Shown here: piece by piece, positions 24,934-35,439 of the stretch
How the letters are laid out: each line of letters opens with the position of its first letter
Numbering within the stretch: the first letter of the stretch is position 1
From: Phlebiopsis flavidoalba
Taxonomy: Eukaryota > Basidiomycota > Agaricomycetes > Polyporales > Phanerochaetaceae
Assembly (NCBI GenBank): GCA_035772785.1
Contig: JAOCPU010000002.1
Location: 992,001 to 1,056,000 of the forward strand
Length of the DNA: 64,000 bases
Direction: 5' to 3'
Translations under genes and position numbers: made by a program
Notes under the pieces: model-generated
What the model was told of the DNA's origin: nothing
The model's database searches: none
The model's input: only the letters and a program-made list of their open reading frames with translations

Positions 24934-25970
24934 TTAAGCAGCGAAAGCAAGGAGAGGAGACAGCCATAGCGACAACGACCGAAAGCAAGACGAGAGTCAA
25001 CCTGCGTGCCAGCAGCCGAGTTAGAGGTGTCGTTAGAGGTGTTGCTCGAGTTTAGTTAGTGCCGAACGCCTTAACGTCAGAGGGGGTCTGGCCGTCTGCA
25101 TAACGGGAGAACGGCCATCAGTAAAAGTATAATTAGACATCACGAAGGCTATTATAACGGCTACGCACATGACAAAGTCCGAACCGCAGGTATCGGAAAT
25201 TTCGTTTCAGCGTCAGAGCTAAACGACCGCCGGGAACGCGGTCTTGACGATGTTGTACCAAGTCTTGGTTGTGCAGGTCCGTGCACTCCACGCTCTTCGG
25301 GATGTTGGGCACTGAGGACGAGACGACTTGGTTGACAAAGCTCTCCAGAGCAGTCAGAGTCAGTGTGCCGGTAACCACCTGCAGGTTGGTCAGGAAACTC
25401 GGTGGGACAAAGGGTGTTGTTGGAGGTGCTGCGGTCACAAAAGAGTGCAAAATGCAAAACAATTAGTCGCCGAGCGGAGTATGCGATGCAAGTAGAGACG
25501 TACTCCTGCGCACAACAGTGCCTCACGCACGGACGGGTACAGCTGCTGTACCAAGGACGTCAACTGCGAGTTGCTGATGCTCACGGCACCCAGCTGGCTC
25601 AGCTCAGAAGAGCAGCCATACGTGAGGTCGCTGACAACCGTGGCAAGGGTGTCGTTCGTACAGGGCGAGGCCTGGCACATGCCTTGGTCCCACGAGTTCA
25701 GGGGATCGATGATGGAGCTGTTAGCGTCGAGCGACACGAGAGGCACAAGGCCCTTCGGGTTGAGACATTGGGCCCCGGAGTTGGTGAGAAGACCAGCGAG
25801 AGAGCGGTCTCGCACTGCGTGGAAATGCTGTTCGTGCGGTCATCGTGCGGTGAGCACTAGCCGCGCTCCAAGATCGCAAGAAAACATACGAGAGTTGTGC
25901 GTTGACAAACGCCTTAGCGTTGCCGCAAGACCCGCGACGGTGGCGACAAAAGGTTGGAGAACGAGCGCAT
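24934..25970 (-). CDS. Secreted, probably GPI-anchored cysteine-containing protein (hypothetical, frame-disrupted)
   Basis: Member of a basidiomycete family of secreted hypothetical proteins; function unknown. The start MRSFSNL leads in a shifted frame to VATVAGLAAT, a signal-peptide core. After an intron (about 25,830-25,889) come QCETALAGLL, SGAQCLNPKGLVPLV (about 25,730-25,790), SIIDPLNSWDQGMCQASPC, DTLATVVSDLTYGCSSELSQL and QLTSLVQQLYPSVREALLC. A second intron (about 25,434-25,503) leads to FLTNLQVVTGTLTLTALES and SVPNIPKSVECTD (about 25,270-25,310). A third intron precedes NGQTPSDVKAFGTN, a Ser/Thr/Asn-rich linker and the hydrophobic end LSLWLSPLLAFAA, which resembles a GPI-attachment signal. 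Even spacing of cysteines suggests disulfides. A TATA box lies 81 bp upstream. Three or more frame jumps. Confidence 0.75.
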
Positions 25971-26050
25971 GGTGTTTTTAGAGTGCATCAATTAGCTCGA
26001 AAGAGGTGGGCAGGTGAAAGGTAAGAGAAAGAGACTACATATGCAGCCTG

Positions 26051-26056
26051 TTTATA
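26051..26056 (-). promoter_or_regulatory. TATA box of the secreted-protein gene
   Basis: TATAAA on the minus strand, about 81 bp before the ATG at 25,970. Confidence 0.55.
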
Positions 26057-26569
26057 CGCGCGCGTGGGGGTTGTATGCCGTAGAAGCCAAGAGGCGTTGC
26101 TTGTCGCGGACCTGAACAGACGGGGGAAAACGCGCGCGCTAGATACTTTTATACCCCACAGTTTGTGCGCGATCAGGTCTCTTTGGGGGCAGAATGACTA
26201 CCAACAGCTACCAACAGGACAAGTAAAAGTACGAAATCCGCCACTTTTCCAGACAATGGACTGCACCCGACATGGCGTGGACTGTCTACATCTCTCTTTG
26301 CGACAGATCCAACGATGCGAGGGCGCGTAAAAAGGGCTCGGCTGCTGACCGCTGCCATTGGTCCGCAGTGCCTCCGGATGCGTCCACATTTCTGCATTAG
26401 GAAGGCCTGTAGATCAGAAACTCCGCGTGGGACTGTTCGAGTCAAAGAGCTTGTCCTCGGATACCCCGCAAGAGGTTTGAACGCAAGCATTTTCAAGGGA
26501 TTGGACGGGCCTAAGATGAGTAGAGAGTTAACTCTGTTACTCAGCTTAAAGGTTGAATAAGATTCAATC
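26057..26569. other. Intergenic upstream region, no supported gene
   Basis: The 5' flank of the secreted-protein gene, grading into the tandem array. No exon chain. Confidence 0.4.
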
Positions 26570-29500
26570 TGTTGCTCACCGATGCGATCATAGTATCTCT
26601 GAGCATGAATGTTGCTATAAACTGGCACTTATTTTGGTTCTCGGAGAGGTAAAGCTACCGCCCCCCAAGCGTAGAAACAATAATAACAGGGTACAGATAT
26701 ACCAAGTATCTATAACAAGGTTTGGTACTCTGGTCAATATAACCATATTGAAAGTTTGTGGCTTGATTCCAATTGACACATTTCAGAAGACCGGTAGAAG
26801 TCCCAAGCGCATTGACTTACCCGAAATGTTTTCGCTCATCGGTATACAATAGTTCTCATTCTGAAATCCGCAGCTTACCGGCAACTTGATGAATATCCTG
26901 CATTGGTAAGCCTCATCCAAGTATAGTGTTAGAAATACGCCCTATCGGGTGCGGGCACTGGTCCCTGCCCGCGCGACTCGCCCAGCAGCCGTAAATGCGG
27001 CCTTACCAAGCGGTACGTTCAATTGTGCAGATGGATGTTCAAGCTAGAGCTCACCGTCATACCCGTCATGTGCCGTGGCTGAGCCGATACGCTCATGCCT
27101 CGGAGCATAATGATACTATCACTAGAACTGGCGTTGCTTCGGGGAGAACTGACCCCGTGTCCCCCAAAAACGCCACCGAGGAAGCATTCAAACGTCACAT
27201 ACCTCTCATAAGCTTCTCGTACCAGTAAAGACGTTTGGGTCGAGCCAATGGCCTGTCGAATCCCGGTAGTAAATCCCACAAGACCGGTGCGAGGTCCCAG
27301 ACCCCACTGATCTACCCGAGGATCGCTCGTCGGCGCACGATAGCCCGGATTTTTACACACCTCAACATACCGGTCACTATACAGATGTCCAGCCTTGGTC
27401 AGCTTCGACCATGTATAGTGCTAATAATGCGCTCTCACCGTTTCTTGCCCGCGCACTCGCCAGTATCTATACACGCGGCCCTGGTAAGCGATGTATGCGC
27501 TTGTGCAATTGAATGTCTGGTTAGAGCTTACCGTCATACCAATGACATACCGCACCAATAGGCTCATGCCTCGGAGAATGAATGTTGCTCTCACTGGTGC
27601 TGGTTTCATCTGGCTTCCCTTCGAAGAGCAAACACGCGGTAGCAAGTTACAGCCCAGTACGCTTATAGAAAAGAACACACCTTCTCATAGCCTTCACGCG
27701 AGCACACTTTGCAGTGCTTGTGCTCGACCTCCATGACTCTTTCCCGACGACCGGTGGGAAAGCACACTCCCACTGATCTGCCCGCGATATCTTCGTTCAT
27801 CGGTGCGCGACAGCCCGAATTTTACACGCCATAATATACCGGCGACTTCATAGATACCCAGCCTTGGCCAGCCTCGTCTGAACCGTTCGCTCGCTATCGG
27901 GACCCCTGGAACGTGCGATAGAGCCTGGCCCCCATTTTCGGATTTGAATGATTTCTGGATTTCTTGTCCGGAGAAGCAACGGCATCAAGAAACTGCGTGT
28001 CTGCCCTTCTGGGTCGTTATCATACCCCTCACAACGTTTCAATGGAGTTCCTCCTAGGGTTCAGTGGTAAGCGGTGACGGCTTGAGAATTAGATGCCCAG
28101 AAGAGAGGCAGACCCTCTGCTGCAACTGTCAGGACCCCTCCAATCAGTCGCGCAAAATGATCATCCTAGTCAGAGCTCACCTTCACACCCACGGTGTACC
28201 GCGGGCCGGTCAGCTCACACGCTCCACAATGTGGCCATCATCAGTAGTACTGCTTTTCTTTCGAATAGCACACGGGGTACCTCGGTTCATCATCTAGTGG
28301 ATATACCGATGAAACACACCTTTCCAAGGTTCTCGCACCGGCGAACACACTTCTGGCTGAGCTAACGACCCGATCCCCAGATTGGAAAATCTACTGGGAC
28401 CGGTGCGAGGTCCCAGGCCCGCTGATCTCTCGCCGCGATAACTTGGCCAACATGTGCACGACGACCGAAGTTTTTTTCGCGCCACAATAGACCGGTCACT
28501 TTTATGAATGCCCGGGCTTGGTCGGCCTCGCCCAAAGATAGCGCCCGAAATACGCCTTCGTAGGTATAAGCACCATTCCCTGCGCGCGACTCGCCCATTA
28601 CCTGCAAGAGAGACCTCATAAGCGGTGCATCCGGTTGTATGATTAGACATCCGAGTCGAAGCGCACCTGCATGTTCCAAATCCACTGGGCCAATAGACCC
28701 ACGCTGCAAACGTTGTTATCGCCTCTGGTATCAGCTTTCTTTCGAAGAGCGCACAGCGGTGCCTCCAATCATCACCTGGTAGATTTACAAATAACACACA
28801 ACTCTCAAAGGTTCACGCACCCGTGAATGCACCCGCCGGTGAACCGATGACTTGATCACGGCACGAAGGTGGCACCCACCGATCTGCGCGAGATGGTTTC
28901 GTTCATCGGTGCCCGACAGCCCGATTTAAACACCGCAATGTCCTGGCGGCCACATAGATTTTCAGCTTTGATCACCCTTGTCCCTGAATTGTGCCAGAAA
29001 TATGCCATTACAGGGTGTGAGCACTTTTACAAACGGGCTCCGGATATTATCTGCAAGATGAGACCTCCGGTGAGCGCTACAATCGGTTTCCCGATAAGCA
29101 TTCGATTTAGAGCTCACCTTAAAACACAAAATTATCGCGCGTTAACTCAAGCTCATGGAGTTTGAATGCCCCTATCACGTATCAGTAGCACTCGTTTTTC
29201 CCTCGAAGAACGAACACCCGGTACCTGTAACAGCCACCTCGCAGATTTACAAATGGCACTCACTTCTGTACCGGTGAATGCATCCACGGTCGAGTTAACG
29301 ACTCTTTCCCCGGACTACAAATTCCCCTAAGACCCGGCACGAGCCCCCAGGCCTCCCGATATGCTACTCGTGATACCTTCTTCGGTGCCCGACAGCCCAA
29401 ACGCTACACGCCGCAATATACCGGCCACCATACAGGTCCCCAGTGCTGCTAGTCAGTCGCGTTCCCATACGGAGCCTCCAACTTTGCGCCCTCGCAGGTA

Positions 29501-29630
29501 CCAGGAACCCTTTCCTCCTGCGCGACTCGCCCGGTGTGTACCTAACAAGCGGTGCATTCAGTCATTCGAACCCTCATACCATACGGCGCAACGTTCAAGT
29601 TAACCAAAAGACCCAGTAAACGCACCTGCA
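26570..29630. repeat. Divergent tandem array, ~470 bp units, about 6.5 copies
   Basis: The same ordered set of landmarks recurs across 3 kb. Examples: CGACTCGCCC at about 26,964, 28,583 and 29,520; GACCGGTGCGAGGTCCCAG exactly at 27,282-27,300 and 28,398-28,416; TTCGTTCATCGGTGC at 27,792 and 28,898; GACAGCCC at about 27,806, 28,911 and 29,386; a (T/C)AGAGCTCACC-type block at about 27,045, 27,525, 28,170 and 29,110. Spacing is 455-486 bp except the third unit (~650 bp), which carries ~180 bp extra near 27,890-28,070. A leading unit (26,570-26,930) and a trailing partial unit (29,500-29,630) are more decayed. Copies differ by many substitutions and small indels, so the array is old. No frame is conserved between units, arguing against a coding repeat. 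Neither transposon ends nor similarity to the 35.4 kb array was seen. Confidence 0.85.
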
Positions 29631-31764
29631 CGTCCCCCATGTAGCACTACATTCGCCTCCTCTGCGCTCTGAGTCCCGCCCGAAGACACAACCACGCACC
29701 AAGCGCCCGCCGGGCAGTCGACAAGACACCGAGCGCACCCCTCCCGCTTCCATTGCCCCCAGCAGAGTTTGCTCGGGAGCCCCGCCCCCCCGAGGTGCCG
29801 AGGCCCAGCAAGGTTTACGCCCGCCCGCAAGCGCGGTTTCCGCCTTTCCGCAAGGAAAAAGAGCGCGCCACACGTTATTACGTCGCGAAGCGGGCGGGGG
29901 CTGTTGTCGCGTGTTGCGGGCGATGTCGGCGCGTGACCGTCGCGCGGCGGCGGGAGGGGCGTCGCATGTGCATGCCTGCCCGTGTACGCTGCGGGCGATG
30001 TCGGCTGGCGGCGAGTGACGTCGGCGCGGGTCGGCTCGTGCGCTGCGTCATATAGGCTCTGTGGCCGCGGCTTGGCACCTGTCGCGCTGTGGGCACCCGA
30101 GGTGCGTACTGAGTCATCGTTCCGGGTGGGCGGGGGGCGTACCGTGCGGCGTTTAGAGCTTCGCGCTGCTCGCCATTCAGCCAGCAGCCCGCGGCGGAGC
30201 TCTGTACGTGCTTGGCGGGGGTGGGGCAGTGAATAGAGGCTGACGTCGGCGGGCCGGGTAAGTTGTAGATGCAGTTCATTCTGATTTTTTTTTTCAGGAC
30301 GGGTACGGTTTGCCCCTCGCCGTGGTCCACCGTGACCGGAGCTGTCGCGCAGATCCATCGGCCACATCAGCACAGAAGACGAGGACTAAAAAAGGTATGA
30401 AGAGTGTACGTACATGTGCAATGGCAAATGCAGCCGCTTGATTTCTGGCATGGACTGCTAGACGGATGGACGAAGGGGAGAGCGTTTTCTAGGTAAGCCA
30501 ATTCGGGAATGTCAGCGGAGGGTGCAGCTTCTGATCCGCCCCCGTCGGAGTTCATATATCACACTAGGCCCCCGGGCACACCTGAGTCGCACCCCGCGCT
30601 TTGAGAGGCTTTGAGGCGCTTTGCCTCTCTGCTTTGTCCATTGACGACTGCCCGACATTTCTGGATCTCCCTGGCTGTGGTCGTCCGCTACGTGTGAAGT
30701 CATGATCGGACCTCCGGTGTCGAGACGACGATCTATCTCGCGCGCTGCGGTCTAAAGCAGCGCACGCGGCACCTAGGCAGGGCCGTGTGTCCTAGGAATG
30801 CATGCGAGAAGACGCGTCGCAACGACGCGCGCGCGCGCAATCATGCCTTCTTTGGGCCCGTCGTCGTCGTCGCAAGCGGGCCCGCCGTTCATTTGAGGGC
30901 GCATCTCAGCTCGTCTAGCGTTTATTAAAGAAGTAGCTACCGGCGGAGAACACCCCCCACGCAACCTGTATCTCAGATCCATCGCCCCGTCGTCGTCCCT
31001 ACCCCGCACTGTGGGCTCGTTCGTCTCCTGGGGTACACACCATGTGAAATACCCCCAAGGCATGTCTCAGCGGCGCGCGCCCGCTGCCCGTCGCTACGCC
31101 GAGAACGCACGTCCCTTCGCACGCCTTTTCTGCAGCTGACCGCGCGCGCGCCAGGGCTCGCGGCATCGAACGCTCTGATGCGCGCGCGCCATCAGCGAAG
31201 GCGAGCCCGCGAAGCGTGATGCTACGAGCACACGATGAATGCCGTACGCTGCTTAGCGAGGGGGGATTTCCGGCGCGTGACGGCGTGCGCGCCTTGGCGC
31301 GCACTGTGTCCGTTCGAGGCTTCAGAGCACTCGGGCATTGGGGCGCGTCGGCCCATAGCGGCGAGTTGGTCTGGCTGCCGGACCTCTGGGACTCCCTGGA
31401 AGTTGTGCATGGGGATGGTCTGTCATAGTCTGTCATCCGGGCTCGAAAGACCCACGACCAGATATTTGGGACTTCAGCGTCAACCTTCAAACACCAGGAG
31501 ACCGAGTTAAAGACGAACGCAAGATTGAGGAATGTAGCCCCAGTGACCGGCTGGCATCCCGAGAGTCCCACTAGGGCATCCCTAACTTATGAGAGTAGGT
31601 TGTATGCTGGCTGTATGCACGATGTGTGTCGAATGGGAAACATGGTCCACTTGTTAGAGCGCAACCGAGGGAAAAATGAGCACTTTGTGATGTTCTGGCA
31701 CACAACCTCCAACCTGAGGCTATCTGAACAGGATTGGTGAGCCAGAATCGCTTGGGTTCAACCA
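29631..31764. other. G+C- and CpG-rich stretch without a recognised gene
   Basis: Long open frames occur on both strands only because stops are rare in this composition; none shows conserved motifs. Alternating CGCG tracts occur at 30,820-30,840 and 31,140-31,190. The stretch holds no clear exon chain. Confidence 0.45.
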
Positions 31765-31990
31765 TATTATATCGCGTCTGCTTTCATAACGCGTCTGCTT
31801 TCTTGAACGCGCCACTACCATTTCAAGCCAGCCATCCCGCGAACTTCCAACATCCCAGATATCATCATCAAATCCAATCTCACAATCGCGTAACTATTAC
31901 ACTCGATCTTGCATGATTTCTAAGTTCTCCCCCACTTCCCGCGTCCTCATCTCATCTCTCATCGCGTCTCATCGCGTCTCATCGCGTCTC
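31765..31990 (+). repeat. Short CGCGTCT-containing direct repeats
   Basis: Two CGCGTCTGCTTTC copies lie near 31,768-31,803, and three exact tandem copies of ATCGCGTCTC lie at 31,961-31,990. They are just beyond the 3' end of the aldo/keto reductase gene. The embedded ACGCGT near 31,790 resembles a fungal cell-cycle MCB element, but position downstream of the gene makes a regulatory role doubtful. Confidence 0.6.
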
Positions 31991-32044
31991 CTCTCACCTC
32001 CCCACCTCCTGTATCCACGCGAGACTGACATGTCCTCGAACGCG

Positions 32045-33702
32045 TTACCGATACTCCGCCCCACAGTCCCCCAATCGTCGTAATCAGCCTTCTCCCATTC
32101 GAGCGCGCGAGCACGCCCTCGATCGCGGCCCTGTCCGCGTCGGTGAGCCGCAGGCCCATCACGCGCGCGTTGTCCGCTGCGTGGTCTGCACTTTATGCCC
32201 AGGCGCGCCCCTACACCCCAACAATACCATCATTAGCATTTAAAAAAGAAAGGGAGGGGGGGGGGGGCGCACCGATGATCACCGCGCCGACGCACGCGTG
32301 GTCGAGCACCAGCGCGTCGCGACGTTCGCGATGCTCGCGCCGGCGTGTGCGTCGCCGATTTGGCGGAGCGTCGTGAGTAAAAACTTGGAATAGGGGCCAG
32401 TCGCCCCATGCTTTCACTATCATATCCAAATACTACCAGTTCCTTTGTCAGCGTCTGGGTGAGGGAGGGGGGAGGGAGGGCACCTTTCGTTGGGAGAGGG
32501 CGTCAGGTCCCCCCGCGTAGAGATCGGGCTCGGGCGTGTTGAGCCATTTGTCGGCGAGGAACCCGTCGCCGCACTGTATGTGTTAGTAAGGGGCAAGGGG
32601 GGAGGGGGAGGGGACAAACGAGGGTGCCGTAGGTGAGCAGCTTGACGTTGTGTTTTCTCGCAGACGTCGGCCATGCCGTGGAGCGGACGCGTGGTCGATC
32701 AGCGGATCGAAAACTACGTGCATTCCATATCTCTGAGTGGATTTGGAGGAGGAGGGGAGGGGTGGGGCAGGGGCGCACCTGCACCTGGTTCGAAACAATC
32801 GCGCCGCCGATGTGGGCTCGCGACGACGCGCAGATCTCGTCCGTGTGTAAATCGCGTCAAAGTTTGCAGAAACCGATCGAAGGCCGATCGCGCCGAGCGT
32901 GCCTGCGGCCTGCAAGGTCCTGCAGCCATGGTGCCGCAGCGCGGCGAGGTAGCCCTTGTCCGCGTAGTCCTGCCAGTGGAACTTCCCCCGAGCGTTCAGC
33001 GGGGGACGAGGACGTGTGGGAGGGGTGAGGCTCTAGGGGACGGGGCGCACCTGGAGGAGGTCGAGCGCGCAATGCAGCGCGCTGCGGGTGCGCTCGAGGC
33101 GCTCCTGCACGGCGGGCCTCGACGACGCGGCTCGAACTACAGTCGGCGCGAGGCGGAGCGGAAGACGCACCACTTTGTCGCGCAGAGCACGGCGTCGGGC
33201 GCGGGGAGCGTCTCGCGGAACAGGCCCTGGGCGCGCTCTCAGCCGCGGATCAGGAACGCACGAAGGGGGCACGCACGAAGAGCAGCTCGGCGCTGCCGTA
33301 GTGGGTCGGCTGGCGGGATTGGCAGGGTGGTCAACGGGGGCGGCCGGCGATCGGGCGCGCTCAAGGGCGCGGACGTACCCTGGCGTGCGGCCGCGGCGCC
33401 GGTCAGCGGTGCGCCGGGCGCGCGGGCTGCGGGGGAGACTCACCGATGTCTGCGGCGGGGGGGGCATGCGGTGAGCGCGTGGCGGGGGGCGCGGGGGCGG
33501 CGGGCCACGTACCGAATGCCGTGTAGCCGTGGGCGGCGGTACTGGGCCATGTGGCGGCGGATCTGGGCGGAAGGTGGCGACGCGCCCCAGGCGTTGCTGG
33601 AGAGCTGCCAGAGGCCGGTGAAGAGGCGGGGACGGTGTAGGGCCCGAGCTGGAAGGTCTCGAGCGCGGGGGGCGCAGCGGCGGGGTCGGTGGAGGGCTGC
33701 AT
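32045..33702 (-). CDS. Aldo/keto reductase (frame-disrupted)
   Basis: A NADPH-dependent oxidoreductase of the aldo/keto reductase superfamily; substrate unknown. It starts MQPSTDPAAAPPALETFQLG at 33,702, followed by a shifted FTGLWQLSSNAWG-like block and an exon end at GYTAF. Downstream exons give HYGSAELLF (about 33,295, catalytic Tyr), ATKWCVF (about 33,165, catalytic Lys), ERLERTRSALHCALDLLQ, FHWQDYADKGYLAALR (about 32,960-33,000, catalytic His), TLGAIGL, an N-F-D-A-I block, CEKHNVKLLTYGTL-like sequence (about 32,640), FLADKWLNTPEPDLYAG (about 32,515-32,570), DMIVKAWGDWPLFQV (32,380-32,430), VLDHACVGAVIIGA (about 32,265-32,310) and GLRLTDADRAAIEGVLARSN (32,095-32,155). The natural end is reached only if a G5 run near 32,070 is read as G4, giving GAEYR and a stop at 32,045. 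A TATA box (33,763-33,770) lies 61 bp upstream. Sits inside a G+C-rich block. Confidence 0.87.
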
Positions 33703-34312
33703 GGGTGCGGGCAGAGATGGGGAGATATGGTGATGTCGAGGCGGGCGGAGGCGGGACGCGCTCTTTATATGATGCGGGCGTGTGCTCCCGTCAGTATGCT
33801 GCGATAACTGCCCCCGGATCATCTCTGTTGTCCGTCGTCCGAGCGAGCAAGCCACGCAGCCCCATGGCAGATCCCCCCAGTCGTTGCCAGTGGGCAGTCG
33901 CCGGTCGGCGGGTAGGTTTGGCCGTACTGGGTGCCCGTTGAGGGGGCCGCGCAGGGACCCGCATCTAGGCGGCCTAGCAGGACGAACCGGGGCGCCCGGT
34001 CCCAGATCGGTCGACGCTGATCCGGGGAGCCCTAATTGCATGCCCCCCATCCGCGGCGGGTGGGATCTACTAAAAAAACTCTGGTAGCCGCCAGCTGGAT
34101 CGTCAACTGCAGCCCGACAGCCCGACTGAACCGTGCTGTTAGAAGCTTCCGCCCATATTACAGCCCGGGCTGCGTCTGGTCCCCCGGAACGCGACCCCTT
34201 TTTTGGAACCGAATGTACCTGGCCAGACCCTCGCCGCATAAAAGGGCGGCCTGCTCTGGCCACATCCCTCATCACCCCGACCCGTCCTCGCTATCACGCC
34301 CCGCACCCAATC
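33703..34312. promoter_or_regulatory. Divergent promoter with a TATA box on each side
   Basis: Head-to-head genes start at 33,702 (-) and 34,313 (+). ATATAAAG is read on the minus strand at 33,763-33,770, and CATAAAAG on the plus strand at about 34,237-34,244, each 60-75 bp from its start codon. Confidence 0.6.
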
Positions 34313-35070
34313 ATGCCCGCACCACAGACCTCCCAGCCGTGCCGGCCAGCCCAAGTTGGTGCTTCCTTTGCACACATGTTCGTCCCCCCTCCTCGCTCGC
34401 ACGTGATATCAGCTGACGCGCCCCCCCAGCAACCTCATGGTCGACTCCTTCCTCGCCAACGCCGAGCCCGACGAGTAAGCACCCGCATTGCGCATACACC
34501 CACCCACACCCGCTCACCCACCCCAGCCTGCGCGCCATCATCCGCACCACCCTCGCCAGCCTGCCCCCGAGCACAGCAACCAGCCCTTCACCGCCGCGCG
34601 TACGCGCGCACGCGCCTCGCCGCACACACCCCCGCCCCGCTCCCGCCGCTGCTCCGCGCGCCCGGGCCAAAACGGCCTCGCAGCCTTCCTGCCCCTGCGT
34701 CGTGCCCGCGCTCGACAACCGCGCTCCTCCCGCGTCGCGGCGCGGCTCTACGGCGCCGGGCTCGGCCTCGCGGGCCTCGCGCTGCTCAAACCGCCGTCGT
34801 CCGCGGCACCCGCGGCGCGCGCTGGGCCCCCGACGGCGCGGCCGCGCGCGTGCTTCCGCCGCCGCCGACGCGGACATTGCGCAGGGCGCTCCAGAGCGGC
34901 GCGCGAGGAGGCCGGGCGGGCGGGCGCGCGTCGGCGACCCCGCGAGGGCGCGCGAGACGCTCGGTGCGCTGAGGGACGCGCTCGCCGCGAGCCGGGAGGA
35001 GGCGGACGCGTGGGGCGGCGAGTTTCCGTTCGAGAGGGCGGCGGTGGATGTGCAGTGTTGGAAGATGTAG
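34313..35070 (+). CDS. Conserved fungal hypothetical protein (frame-disrupted)
   Basis: A protein of about 210-220 aa whose pattern I recognise from other agaric genomes but cannot assign a function. It starts MPAPQTSQPCRPAQVGASFA at 34,313. A short intron (ending 34,429) leads to NLMVDSFLANAEPD; a second intron (34,475-34,527) leads to LRAIIRTTLASLPP. An Ala/Arg-rich middle follows, then YGAGLGLAGLALL (about 34,750-34,790), VVRGTRGARWAPDGAAA, an AxADADIAQ block (34,860-34,880), RETLGALRDALAASREEADA and the well-conserved end WGGEFPFERAAVDVQCWKM with a stop at 35,070. The predicted fold is mainly alpha-helical. High G+C and CpG; frame jumps in the Ala/Arg-rich centre. No signal peptide or membrane segment. 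Confidence 0.7.
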
Positions 35071-35439
35071 AGAGCGATCGAGGAGGACAAATGTAATATT
35101 ATCACGCCGTTCTATTTTTACTGTATGTATGTAACATATCCTATTCGTATTATTTCGACTCGGAGCCGCCTTGCGAGGATGTCGCTGTGCCATATCGTAT
35201 TTGTGTTCTTTCGTGTCTGCAAGGGTGACGCTGCGCACTTAGTTGGTAACAAACGTCATGACGGCGGAGACATAACGACGTCTGAAGAGTTCCAGGCTGC
35301 CTTCTGAATGGTCTCCCAAGTGAAGACATGTCGATGAAAATGTCACTTTGCGGTGGCTTGACGTCACATATCCTTGCATCAACTTTGCTGCAGAGTGATG
35401 TTTTGTTCTCCAACGCGAGCGGGAAAACACTGAGGCCTA
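35071..35439. other. Intergenic, A+T-richer
   Basis: 3' flank of the hypothetical gene, with abrupt loss of the high G+C composition. No gene supported. Confidence 0.4.

Noticed and set aside
26570..29630. CRISPR or satellite interpretation of the 470 bp array
   Set aside because: Units are long, diverged and lack short constant repeats with unique spacers; the context is a eukaryotic nuclear contig.
29600..30373. A 257-codon minus-strand frame in the G+C-rich block
   Set aside because: Arg/Pro/Ala-rich with no conserved motif and no splice structure; it overlaps the end of the tandem array.
32673..33941. A 422-codon plus-strand open frame
   Set aside because: It is the shadow of the aldo/keto reductase on the opposite strand, open only because the block is G+C-rich; it has no motif.
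34311..35105. A 264-codon minus-strand open frame
   Set aside because: Antisense of the conserved plus-strand hypothetical, low-complexity Ala/Arg/Gly content only.
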